This document shows, in pieces, positions 8,536 through 14,857 of a DNA stretch of 64,000 nt (its first letter is position 1; each line of letters starts with the position of its first letter). The translations under genes and the position numbers were made by a program. Below the pieces are notes generated by a model. That model had not been told where the DNA came from and made no database searches. It saw only the letters and a list, made by a program, of their open reading frames with translations. Where the stretch lies: the NCBI RefSeq assembly GCF_025567315.1, contig NZ_JAOQJE010000005.1:124001-188000 (forward strand), read 5' to 3'. The DNA comes from Agathobaculum ammoniilyticum. GTDB lineage: Bacteria > Bacillota > Clostridia > Oscillospirales > Butyricicoccaceae.

Positions 8536-8782
8536 GAATCCCGTGTTTTGGGTGCAGATCATCCTCGGCGCGTTTGCGACGGCGCTGGCCTATGCTGGCC
8601 TGACCGCCGCCGACATGACGACCTGGGCGGGCGTGTGGGAGATCATCAAAGGCACGGTGAGCAATCCCTACTGCCTGTTCCTGGTCGCGTGCAATGTCTG
8701 GAGCGCGCTCAACGACCCGACCACCAGCGGCGTGACCGACAGCGATCGGGCGAAAACCTATACAGCGCCTTTGCAGAAATAA
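8513..8782 (+). CDS. Phage holin, phi LC3-type (89 aa)
   Basis: MNLKVRIKNPVFWVQIILG at the N-terminus, a first hydrophobic helix at about residues 12-32, a second at about 45-65, and a C-terminal NDPTTSGVTDSDRAKTY tail. The N-terminal VRIKNPVFW and the C-terminal NDPTTxGxxDSxxAxTY signature are diagnostic of the LC3/LL-H holin family. It forms membrane lesions that release the endolysin at the end of the lytic cycle. Start ATG 8513 has AAAGGGAG about nine bases upstream; the TTG at 8507 is too close to it. It overlaps the XhlA-like gene and lies upstream of the amidase. Confidence 0.9.
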   Translation: MNLKVRIKNPVFWVQIILGAFATALAYAGLTAADMTTWAGVWEIIKGTVSNPYCLFLVACNVWSALNDPTTSGVTDSDRAKTYTAPLQK

Positions 8783-8787
8783 AAAAA

Positions 8788-8803
8788 GCCGCCTGATGGC
8801 GGC
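8788..8803 (-). terminator. Intrinsic terminator, leftward
   Basis: GCCGCC-TGAT-GGCGGC with seven T on the minus strand (A run at 8781-8787). It would stop leftward transcription coming from the antisense promoter near 9075 before it enters the holin gene. Confidence 0.6.
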
Positions 8804-8808
8804 AAATA

Positions 8809-8838
8809 TAGACAAAGGGCGGCATGCGATGGTATAAT
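8809..8838 (+). promoter_or_regulatory. Promoter of the type I toxin mRNA
   Basis: TAGACA (8809-8814), 18-base spacer, TATAAT (8833-8838). It lies 70 bases upstream of the toxin start codon and so defines a long 5' leader, as type I toxin mRNAs have. Confidence 0.65.
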
Positions 8839-8879
8839 ATGTCGGGTGCTGTCGTTCCCAGCGGCGGGCGGTTATAGCC

Positions 8880-8899
8880 ACTCCCTTGCGAAAGGGGGT
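8880..8899 (+). promoter_or_regulatory. Hairpin masking the toxin ribosome binding site
   Basis: ACTCCCTT (8880-8887) pairs with AAGGGGGT (8892-8899) around a GCGA tetraloop. The 3' arm is the Shine-Dalgarno sequence of the 24-residue toxin ORF. Sequestration of this kind is a hallmark of type I toxin mRNAs. Confidence 0.65.
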
Positions 8900-8907
8900 G
8901 ATAGCTT

Positions 8908-8982
8908 GTGTGGTGGAAACTGTTTCGTTTCACTGTATGCACGGCATGTTTGCTTTACATACTGACCATATATGCGAAATGA
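8908..8982 (+). CDS. Putative type I toxin, small hydrophobic peptide (24 aa)
   Basis: GTG 8908 follows AAAGGGGGTGA by about eight bases. The peptide starts MWWKLFRFTVC and ends LLYILTIYAK: two Trp and basic residues, one hydrophobic helix of about 16 residues, then Tyr-Ala-Lys. This is the build of membrane-damaging type I toxins and of the small holin-like toxins common in Firmicutes prophages. It has its own promoter, a masked ribosome site, and a convergent antisense promoter. The peptide is too short for homology judgement by eye, so the call rests on the whole arrangement. It may stabilise the prophage or gate lysis. Confidence 0.55.
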   Translation: MWWKLFRFTVCTACLLYILTIYAK

Positions 8983-9066
8983 CCGCCCTACCCTGACAAA
9001 GTATGCGGTCATTTCTTGATCACTTAACTTTAAGGGCTAAACCGTCTGCCGGCAGCGCCCCTTTGT
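8970..9066 (-). ncRNA. Predicted antisense RNA antitoxin
   Basis: Transcription from the minus-strand promoter at 9073-9100 would begin near 9066 and run leftward across the 3' end of the toxin mRNA. The overlap includes the stem GAAATGACCGC (8976-8986) / GCGGTCATTTC (9005-9015), which can terminate both transcripts. Sense and antisense therefore overlap tail to tail, as in txpA/RatA and bsrG/SR4. Ends are estimated. Confidence 0.5.
8976..9015. terminator. Bidirectional hairpin at the toxin/antitoxin 3' overlap
   Basis: Perfect 11-bp stem GAAATGACCGC / GCGGTCATTTC with an 18-base loop (8987-9004) containing CCTACCCTGACAAAG. It begins at the toxin's last codons and is usable in both directions. 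Confidence 0.6.
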
Positions 9067-9072
9067 ATAGAT

Positions 9073-9100
9073 ATTATACCACAAGCCCCGCCTGTGTCAA
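9073..9100 (-). promoter_or_regulatory. Strong antisense promoter (minus strand)
   Basis: On the minus strand TTGACA (9100-9095), 16-base spacer, TATAAT (9078-9073): a perfect consensus sigma-A promoter pointing away from the amidase and into the toxin gene. Confidence 0.75.
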
Positions 9101-9116
9101 GGCGGGGCGTTTTGTT
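9084..9116 (+). terminator. Intrinsic terminator upstream of the amidase
   Basis: GCCCCGCC (9085-9092), loop TGTGTCAA, GGCGGGGC (9101-9108), then GTTTTGTTTG. It isolates the amidase from the toxin mRNA and physically overlaps the antisense promoter's -35 element. Confidence 0.6.
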
Positions 9117-9195
9117 TGCCCCTGAAAAGGAGGACACGGACAGCAGACCGGTGTGTAGCGTAGTATGCTTTAGATGTAAGGAGGAGAATGACCCT

Positions 9196-9924
9196 ATGAG
9201 CAAGAAGAAGGTATTTATCGGTGTCGGCCACGGTGGCAGCGATTCCGGTGCGGTCGGCTACATTGTTGAGAAGGACGTCAACCTGCAGATGGCGCTGACC
9301 TGCCGCGATTTCCTGACCGCGTACGGCGTGGATGTGCGCATGAGCCGCACCAAGGACGAGGATGACGACATCAATGAGGAGGTCCGCGAGTGCAACGCCT
9401 ATAATCCGGATTTGGCGATCGATGTCCACAACAACTCGGGCGGCGGTGACGGCTTCGAGGTCTACCACACGATCTACGGCGGCACGGGCAAGGTACTCGC
9501 GCAGAACATTGAAAAGCACGTTAAGGCGATCGGCCAGAACAGCCGCGGAGTCAAGACGCGCGCGGGAAAGAGCGGCGATTACTATGCGTTCATCCGCGAA
9601 ACGGTCGCACCAGCGGTCATTTGCGAGGGCGTGTTTGTCGATGCCAAGGCGGATGCGGCGCAGGCGGATACGCTGACAGAGCAGCAGGCGTTCGGTGTGG
9701 CGTACGCAAAGGGCATCCTAGATACGCTCGGCATCCCGTACGACGAACCGGAAGAGGATCCCGAAGAGCCGGAGCAGCCCGCAGAGGAACCGGCAAAGGA
9801 GCACTGGGCGCAGAAGCACTACGACAGCCTGATTGCCAAGGGTGTAGAGATCAACGAGACGAGGTTCGACGACCCGATTACCCGCGGTGAGGCGCTCGCG
9901 CTGCTCGATCAGATCGTGAAGTAA
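9196..9924 (+). CDS. N-acetylmuramoyl-L-alanine amidase (endolysin)
   Basis: 242 residues. Residues about 1-175 are an Amidase_3 domain: the first zinc ligand in VGHGGSDSG, the second in DVHNN, and the catalytic Glu in ICEGVF. It cleaves the amide bond between N-acetylmuramic acid and L-alanine in peptidoglycan during lysis. An acidic Glu/Pro-rich linker (about 177-202) joins a C-terminal segment, HWAQKHYDSLIAKGV to ITRGEALALLDQI, which looks like a single SLH-type wall-binding module. Start ATG 9196 is preceded by AAGGAGGAGAATGACC. No signal peptide, as expected for a holin-released enzyme. Confidence 0.9.
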   Translation: MSKKKVFIGVGHGGSDSGAVGYIVEKDVNLQMALTCRDFLTAYGVDVRMSRTKDEDDDINEEVRECNAYNPDLAIDVHNNSGGGDGFEVYHTIYGGTGKVLAQNIEKHVKAIGQNSRGVKTRAGKSGDYYAFIRETVAPAVICEGVFVDAKADAAQADTLTEQQAFGVAYAKGILDTLGIPYDEPEEDPEEPEQPAEEPAKEHWAQKHYDSLIAKGVEINETRFDDPITRGEALALLDQIVK

Positions 9925-10068
9925 TCATCAGGGCAGAACAATAAAAGATAAGGTGAGAGCACCGCCGTTCCTGCAATATGGGACGGCTGCTGGCGCTGCA
10001 GGTAGGCGGCAATCTTACGGTAAGTTTTAACGGGAGAAGTAAGCCCTGCAGCGCAGAAGTAAGCAAAC

Positions 10069-10118
10069 GAAATCCCCTTCGCGAGCCGGTATTGTGCCGG
10101 CATCCGGAGGGGGATTTT
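10069..10118. terminator. Nested hairpin after the amidase gene
   Basis: AAATCCCC near 10069 pairs with GGGGATTT near 10110-10117, enclosing a GCCGG/CCGGC inner stem, followed by TTTGC. The stem is symmetric enough to work in both directions and separates lysis from immunity genes. Confidence 0.5.
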
Positions 10119-10122
10119 GCAA

Positions 10123-10196
10123 TTTACAAAAATGTAAAATAAATTTACAAATAGGTATTGACAGTTCGCAGGATAGGGTGTATGATGATATCATCA
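10123..10196 (+). promoter_or_regulatory. Promoter and operator-like dyads of the immunity repressor gene
   Basis: TTGACA (10158-10163), 17-base spacer, TATGAT (10181-10186). A perfect 14-bp palindrome TGATGATATCATCA (10183-10196) overlaps the -10 box. A second dyad TTTACA-AAAA-TGTAAA (10123-10138) and a TTTACA half site (10144-10149) lie just upstream of the -35 box. These are good candidate operators for autoregulation by the downstream Xre protein; binding is inferred. Confidence 0.65.
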
Positions 10197-10219
10197 CAGG
10201 GGAGGAGGTGGCGTTGGCC

Positions 10220-10576
10220 ATGTTGACAGAGTTGGGGAAATATCTGCGCAAACTGCGAATTGACAATGGACAGCTTTTGAAAGACATGGCGGACATCTTA
10301 GGTATCTCTTCGGCAAACCTGTCTGCGGTGGAAAATGGAAAACGCAAGCCGCAGTACAAGATGATACAAGACATCATTCATCATTATTGTTTGAACGATG
10401 AAGAGCAAGATGAATTATGGGACGCCTATGCAATTACTCGAGAGGAAGTTAGCCTGTCGTTGGAAAATGCGACAGATAAACGGCGTGATGTTGGATTAGC
10501 ATTTGCTCGACAGTTTGATGAGTTGTCAAGCAAGCAGATGGATGATATTTTGAAAATTTTGCACAAAAAGCCCTAG
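10220..10576 (+). CDS. Xre/Cro-CI family repressor (ImmR-like)
   Basis: 118 residues. An N-terminal HTH_XRE domain (about residues 5-60) shows the LGKYLRKLRIDNGQLLKDMA helix and a recognition helix SSANLSAVENGKRKP. The C-terminal half (DELWDAYAITREEVSLSLEN) is helical, probably dimerising. ATG 10220 follows GGAGGAGGTG; TTG 10214 would be too close. The adjacent ImmA/IrrE peptidase makes this an ImmR/ImmA-type pair, in which the peptidase cleaves the repressor to induce the element. Self-regulation at the 10183-10196 palindrome is likely. Confidence 0.8.
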   Translation: MLTELGKYLRKLRIDNGQLLKDMADILGISSANLSAVENGKRKPQYKMIQDIIHHYCLNDEEQDELWDAYAITREEVSLSLENATDKRRDVGLAFARQFDELSSKQMDDILKILHKKP

Positions 10577-10588
10577 GGGGGATTGCCA

Positions 10589-11110
10589 TTGAGCGAGTTT
10601 TTAGTGCCGCCTGCAAGCAAACGGGATATAAAGCGGTTGGCATTAACGATTCGGAAGAAATTTGGATTGGAGCACAATGCTTTATTTCCGGTTGTTGAAA
10701 TGATTGAGGTCGTTTTACCTGTGTTCGATCCACAATTTAACTTTGAGATAGTTGAAGATTGTGAATGTGGATTGGATGAGGCAAACTACGATCCAAGACA
10801 TAACCTGATGAGGATTCGACAAAGTGTATATGATGGCGCTTATAACTGCAATGGTCGGGATCGCTTTACGCTTGCACATGAGCTTGGACACTATTTTATG
10901 CATCGAGATGTTGACCTTGCCCTGAGTAGAATAATCGATAGACGTTCAGTTCCAGCTTATTGTAATTCAGAGTGGCAGGCCAACACATTTGCATCTGCAC
11001 TGCTAATGCCAGATCATATCATAAAAGATATGCGACCTGACCAGATCGCGAAGATCTGTGGCACATCATTAAGCGCAGCGGAAATTGCATATAAACAAAA
11101 AAAGAAGTAA
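10589..11110 (+). CDS. ImmA/IrrE family metallopeptidase
   Basis: About 173 residues with the zinc motif HELGH (in TLAHELGHYFMH, near residue 98) and a downstream WQANTFASALLMP segment whose E-WQAN-FA pattern completes the family signature. Known ImmA enzymes cleave the partner Xre repressor, relieving repression of phage or ICE genes. The TTG at 10589 is chosen because AGGGGGG ends seven bases before it, whereas TTG 10583 is almost inside it. It follows the repressor by 12 bases. Confidence 0.85.
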   Translation: MSEFLVPPASKRDIKRLALTIRKKFGLEHNALFPVVEMIEVVLPVFDPQFNFEIVEDCECGLDEANYDPRHNLMRIRQSVYDGAYNCNGRDRFTLAHELGHYFMHRDVDLALSRIIDRRSVPAYCNSEWQANTFASALLMPDHIIKDMRPDQIAKICGTSLSAAEIAYKQKKK

Positions 11111-11246
11111 CGTTTGCCGACGTTACTCCTTAGGGATCACAGGTCCGGTTACACCCGACTCTTGCGATTAAATGACAAGACTATAATATCATATATTGTG
11201 GTGGAATGCAAGAGGCAATTCCGGGCCGGAAAGGAAGGAATTGCAT

Positions 11247-11378
11247 ATGCATACGACCAAAGGTCGAGGCAACGATGGCGAGAAGTATATCTTTCGTCCG
11301 TACATCACGCGCAATGGGGTTACCTATTGGGCAAAGTACTATGGGCTGAAAGCGTTTCGCATCCCAGTCGATGATTGA
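11247..11378 (+). CDS. Small basic prophage protein (43 aa)
   Basis: ATG 11247 has AAAGGAAGGAA upstream. The peptide begins MHTTKGRGNDGEKYIFRPYI and ends with YYGLKAFRIPVDD. The FRPYITRNG...YGLKAFxIPV pattern recurs in tiny proteins of Clostridia mobile elements, although the function is unknown. Aromatic and basic residues dominate and there is no membrane segment. A TATAAT-like box lies near 11180. Confidence in coding comes from the strong ribosome site and recognisable pattern. Confidence 0.55.
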   Translation: MHTTKGRGNDGEKYIFRPYITRNGVTYWAKYYGLKAFRIPVDD

Positions 11379-11450
11379 TCGATAGGCCTCGGGGAGCAGG
11401 GGAGAAACATCTCCCCTGCGAACCCTACTGCATAATGCTTAATGGATAAT

Positions 11451-11570
11451 ATGGCAAAAACAATATCTAGCATTCGCGGAAAGCAAAACAAGAAAATTGT
11501 TCCGGTCAAATCGTATACGAAAAAAGATGGAACAAAAGTCCATGCGCATCGTCGTTCTACACCCAATTAA
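11451..11570 (+). CDS. Small basic prophage protein (39 aa)
   Basis: Reads MAKTISSIRGKQNKKIV at the start and SYTKKDGTKVHAHRRSTPN at the end. The basic tail with the Y-T-x-K-D-G-T-x-V-x-A-H-x-R-S-x-P pattern recurs in small Firmicutes proteins associated with mobile elements. An upstream in-frame ATG at 11442 is possible; no strong ribosome site precedes either. Function unknown. It is the last gene before the attachment site. Confidence 0.45.
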   Translation: MAKTISSIRGKQNKKIVPVKSYTKKDGTKVHAHRRSTPN

Positions 11571-11793
11571 GATATAATAATGCTCAGTACATACGATGAT
11601 GTAAGTATTTAAAGTTAATGCACAACTCCCCTCCGGCTGAAAAGCTGGAGGGGTTAGCTATTGGCCCAAAAGTGACCCGAAATTTTAAAAACTTTAATAT
11701 GAGAAAGTGGCAAATGTTATTTATTGTTTAATAATTTGCGAAAAAATGCAAAATAATTAGCGTATAAATGTATTTGGATGCTTTCTTTTGCTA

Positions 11794-11852
11794 TTGGAAA
11801 TCGTGTAGGCGTGATGAGCGTCTCCAGGGTTCAAATCCCTGACTCTCCGCCA
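11794..11852 (+). tRNA. 3' half of tRNA-Ser (attachment-site remnant)
   Basis: The fragment begins at an anticodon loop TTGGAAA (anticodon GGA, serine), continues with the 3' anticodon strand TCGTG, a class II variable arm (AGGCG-TGATGA-GCGTCT), the T arm CAGGG-TTCAAAT-CCCTG, the acceptor strand ACTCTCC, discriminator G and encoded CCA. The 5' half (expected to begin GGAGAGT) is absent upstream. Starting exactly at the anticodon loop is the classic crossover point of tRNA-targeting tyrosine integrases. It is not a functional tRNA as it stands. Confidence 0.85.
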
Positions 11853-11857
11853 GATTA

Positions 11858-11890
11858 CCGCACTTTATCGAAAGATAAAGTGCGGTTTTT
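11858..11890 (+). terminator. Intrinsic terminator behind the tRNA fragment
   Basis: CCGCACTTTATC (11858-11869), GAAA, GATAAAGTGCGG (11874-11885), then TTTTT: a perfect 12-bp stem. It is probably the original terminator of the tRNA-Ser gene or an element terminator. Confidence 0.85.
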
Positions 11891-11964
11891 GCTGTTTTTT
11901 AACGGAAAACACGAATATTTTTAGAGGAATGAAAATTTTGAGTGTAATCCTGAGTGCATCAGGA

Positions 11965-13142
11965 TTATTTTGCTTTTGGCAGGGAAGCAATCAGCGCATC
12001 CATCCGTGCCGCGCTGTTCCGCTGCATCTGGTCACTTACATGGGCATAGGTCTTCAGTGTGAACGAGGCGGCGTAATGCCCCAGATTCGTCTGCATTGTC
12101 TTGATGTCGTCCCCATTTTCCAGCGAGATCGTCGCAAATGAATGCCGCAGGGAATGGAAGGTATAATTGCCCATGCCGCAGTCCAGCAGGATGCGTTTGA
12201 GGTGCTTGTACACGGTGCGCCGATTAAGCGGTTGTCCAAAATCGTTCGTGAACACCAGATGGAAGCTGTTGTCCCAAAGTGCGCCAGCTGCCAGCTGCTG
12301 CTCATTCTGCTTTGCCCGTTGATGCCACAAGACCCGCATGGCGTTCTGCGCGAGGATCACCTTGCGCTGCTTGCCTTCCTTGGGCGGCGCGAGGAAGTAG
12401 CCGAAATCGCCCTTGACCTGCTTCTGATGCAGCTGCTGGCGGACATAGATGCAATCGTGGTCGAAATCAACATCCTCCCAGCGCAGGCCAAGAATCTCGG
12501 ACAGGCGCAGGCCGGAGAAAATGTCGATAAAGAAAATGTTGCGGAACTGCTTGCCGTCGATTGCCCGCAGGAACTGGTTGAGCTTAGCGGTCGTGATCGC
12601 GCGTACCTGATGCTGAGTCACACGCGGCAGTGAGCAGCGCTCGGATACATTACGGAGTAACAGCTCGTCGCGGATGGCGGATTCCAGCATGTTGTGCAGG
12701 ATGCCGTGGATGTTGCGGACGGTTTTGGCGGACTGCTTCTTTTTGACCGACAAGGATGTGACGAACTGCTCTACCTGCCGGTGGGTCAGATCGGTTAGCT
12801 TGACCTTGCCGAGCGCGGGAAGAATATGGTTTTCCCCAGAATCTTCTGATAGGTCACCTGCGTGCTATGCGCCAGATTGACTGCACAGATTGAGAAGTAT
12901 TCCTGCGCGTAAGTCGCAATGGTGATCTGGTTCGGTTCCTGATAGGTGCCGCGGTCAATGTTTGCGGTTGCGTCACGCAGCTTGGTGGCAACCTCTTTCT
13001 GTGTTTTGCCGTAGACGGAATGACGGAGCAGCTTGCCCGTAATGGGATCGCGGCCGGACACATATTGTCCCTGCCAGCGGCCGTCTTTCCGCTTGTATAT
13101 CGTGCCGCTGCCGGCTTCGCGTTTTTTACTTTTGCGTGCCAT
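11965..13142 (-). pseudogene. int: Tyrosine recombinase/integrase, disrupted by a frameshift
   Basis: Two consecutive frames make one phage integrase. The N-terminal part (13142 to about 12833) has the AP2-like arm-binding domain (SGTIYKRKDGRWQGQYV) and a core-binding start (STQVTYQKILGK). The C-terminal part (ending 11965) continues it and carries the catalytic Arg (SGLRLSEILGL), HSLRH box, LGH and the nucleophile in LKTYAHV, all intact. The break lies at the T run 12830-12833: adding one base restores ILGKNHILPALGKVKL, the expected family sequence. It is either a real one-base deletion or a homopolymer sequencing error. The nearby tRNA-Ser fragment is its likely target. Confidence 0.8.
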
Positions 13143-13235
13143 AGTTGCTGGATGCTCCTTTCCGGCACATACAATTTAGGTGCTTCTATTATATCACAGG
13201 CTGCGAGGATTGGGCGCTGCTTGCGGTACAAAAAT

Positions 13236-13261
13236 GGGGCTGCCCATTGCAGGGCAGCCCC
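13236..13261 (-). terminator. Intrinsic terminator, leftward
   Basis: GGGGCTGCCC (13236-13245), ATTGCA, GGGCAGCCCC (13252-13261); on the minus strand it is followed by ATTTTTG. It ends the FtsK/Xis transcript before the integrase. Confidence 0.7.
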
Positions 13262-13297
13262 GCCTTATCGTGTGCCAATGTGGGTTTGTGTGTAGGC

Positions 13298-13516
13298 TTA
13301 ACAGCCGCTTTCTGGGAACAGGTACGGCGGCTGGTAGCCGTGGGTGGTTTTGCCCTGCGCGTCCAGCCATTCGGTGAGTTTGTCCTGTTTGACGAGCAGT
13401 AGTTTGCCGATGCGGAAGGACGGGAAATCTGCGCGGTGCATCAGGTTATAGGCCGCGCTGCGGCTAATGCCGAGCAGCAGCGCCAGCTCCGGCGCGTTAT
13501 AGGTCAGTTTATCCAT
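13298..13516 (-). CDS. Excisionase-like helix-turn-helix protein (72 aa)
   Basis: The sequence LTYNAPELALLLGISRSAAYNL followed by FPSFRIGKLLLVKQDKLTEWL has the winged MerR-like HTH_17 fold used by small excisionases: the recognition helix sits around residues 15-25 and the RIGKxxLVxxDxLxxWL wing is typical. It would act with the integrase in directional excision or regulate the ATPase operon. The start codon abuts the FtsK stop, indicating co-transcription. Confidence 0.75.
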   Translation of the reverse strand: MDKLTYNAPELALLLGISRSAAYNLMHRADFPSFRIGKLLLVKQDKLTEWLDAQGKTTHGYQPPYLFPESGC

Positions 13517-14857
13517 TCAAAACATCTTCTTTGTGTCGTCGAACCAGTAGGCTTGAAATACTGTGCCGTCACCTGTGAGGAAACGGCCTTGGGCGTCGTG
13601 CAGAATCTTGTCGCTGGCATCCGTGTTGTCCAGAATGATCGAGGAAAGCACATGATCTGCGCGTCCGCAGATGCGGTAACCGATGTTGTTCTTGATTTGG
13701 CCGGAAAGGATATTGGCATCCGGTCGCTGGGTGGAGAGGAACAGGTGAATGCCGAACGCACGCCCTTGTCGGGCGATGGTAGACAGCCGGTTTTCTATGC
13801 GGGCGACCTGTTCCTTTTCCTCTTTGGTCAGGCCGGTCTTGTCCAGAATTTCGGCGACCTCGTCTACTGCGAATACGATCCGATCCATTGGAATCGGCTC
13901 ATGCCGGTTGTAGTCGTAGATGTCTCGGCGCTCGACTTTGCCAAGTATATCCTTGCGCTGTTCCAGCTTTTCGGTCACGTCATCCAGATAGCAAAGCAGC
14001 GTCTCGCGGTCGAGAATCAGTTTGCAGTTTGGATGCTTGCGCCATGGGCTGCCAAAGTCCACACCGCCCTTGAAGTCCGCGATCGTAACCTGTATATTGG
14101 GCTGCTTGAGGCATTGCATCAGCATCAGCTTGAGTAGCACAGACTTACCCGAACCCGTGCCGCCGCCCAGCAGCACATGCGGGATGAGGTTGAGGTCGAG
14201 CGTCACCGGCCCGAGCAGACTTTCGCCGAGCACTAACTTGCAGGCGGGAAACGCATCTCGTAGATAGGCGTCTTTCCACGGCAGCAGCTTGGGCAGCTCG
14301 TCCGTGGCGGGAACGGTGTACAGCTGGATGCGACGCTTGCCGTCGCTTTCGCGGATGTCTGCAATGTGGATGTTCAGCGCGGTTTCAATATCGGCGCGCT
14401 TGTCCTCCCATACGGACTTGGGAACGCCGCAGGCCAGAAACTCGAGAACGGTCATGCGGCTGTGCATATCGTCCGATTCCTCTGTTCGGACGGCAACCAG
14501 CAACGGTGTTTCACCTGCGTGGTTGACCAGTCCGATACGCTGCAAATTGTTCTGGATGCTTTTCGCCTTGGAAGGCGTACCCGCCCACAGAATGAGCACA
14601 GCCAGACCGCCGAACACGAGAAACGGAAAGCAAAGGCTGAACGCGATCCGGCTGACTGCATCGAAAATATCTGGTCCGCTGTACGCAAGATCCCACGGGC
14701 GGATGATGCTGAACAGAAGCACGGTGAGCAGATAGAGCACCAATACCTTCAGACGGTACTGGTCTGTCCAGATCTCCTTGAGGCCAGTTTGAAACAGAAG
14801 CAGCAGATACCTGCGCTGCGTTTCCTGTTCCAGCAGATTGCGTTTTCGGTTATCCAT
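13517..14857 (-). CDS. FtsK/SpoIIIE (TraB-like) DNA translocase
   Basis: 446 residues. Two N-terminal membrane helices (about residues 35-55 and 75-98), then an FtsK-type motor with Walker A GGGTGSGKS, a Walker B-like VFAVDE, and a LSTQRPDANILSGQIKNNI segment that is diagnostic of FtsK/SpoIIIE/TcpA coupling ATPases. In conjugative or integrative elements it pumps DNA across the membrane. ATG 14857 overlaps the Rep stop by eight bases. The longer upstream frame is not protein-like. The gene is intact although its neighbours are damaged. Confidence 0.85.
   Translation of the reverse strand: MDNRKRNLLEQETQRRYLLLLFQTGLKEIWTDQYRLKVLVLYLLTVLLFSIIRPWDLAYSGPDIFDAVSRIAFSLCFPFLVFGGLAVLILWAGTPSKAKSIQNNLQRIGLVNHAGETPLLVAVRTEESDDMHSRMTVLEFLACGVPKSVWEDKRADIETALNIHIADIRESDGKRRIQLYTVPATDELPKLLPWKDAYLRDAFPACKLVLGESLLGPVTLDLNLIPHVLLGGGTGSGKSVLLKLMLMQCLKQPNIQVTIADFKGGVDFGSPWRKHPNCKLILDRETLLCYLDDVTEKLEQRKDILGKVERRDIYDYNRHEPIPMDRIVFAVDEVAEILDKTGLTKEEKEQVARIENRLSTIARQGRAFGIHLFLSTQRPDANILSGQIKNNIGYRICGRADHVLSSIILDNTDASDKILHDAQGRFLTGDGTVFQAYWFDDTKKMF

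Larger units (their letters stand above)
1..11852. mobile_element. Prophage, right portion (tail, lysis, immunity, attachment site)
   Basis: Gene order tape measure, distal tail, baseplate, fibres, XkdX-like, XhlA-like, holin, amidase, Xre repressor and ImmA peptidase is that of a Firmicutes siphophage late region followed by its immunity module. The element is cut by the left window edge, so head genes and its left junction are not seen. The right boundary is placed at the 3' half of a tRNA-Ser (11794-11852), because insertion into a plus-strand tRNA leaves a 3' fragment at the right junction. The boundary is inferred, not proven, because a second element with its own integrase begins immediately after. 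Confidence 0.8.
11571..11964. other. Intergenic region with hairpin, tRNA-Ser fragment and terminator
   Basis: A strong stem-loop CCCCTCCGGCT (11628-11638), GAAA, AGCTGGAGGGG (11643-11653) follows the last prophage gene, without a clear T run. The A/T-rich stretch 11680-11790 holds nothing I recognise. The tRNA fragment and its terminator are listed separately. Confidence 0.7.

Noticed and set aside
11628..11653. Strong GAAA-capped hairpin considered as a riboswitch or terminator
   Set aside because: It has no T run and no conserved riboswitch pattern. It is noted only as a hairpin in the intergenic entry.
12795..12840. Programmed ribosomal frameshift in the integrase
   Set aside because: No slippery heptamer with a downstream stem was seen; a lost base in a homopolymer is the simpler explanation.
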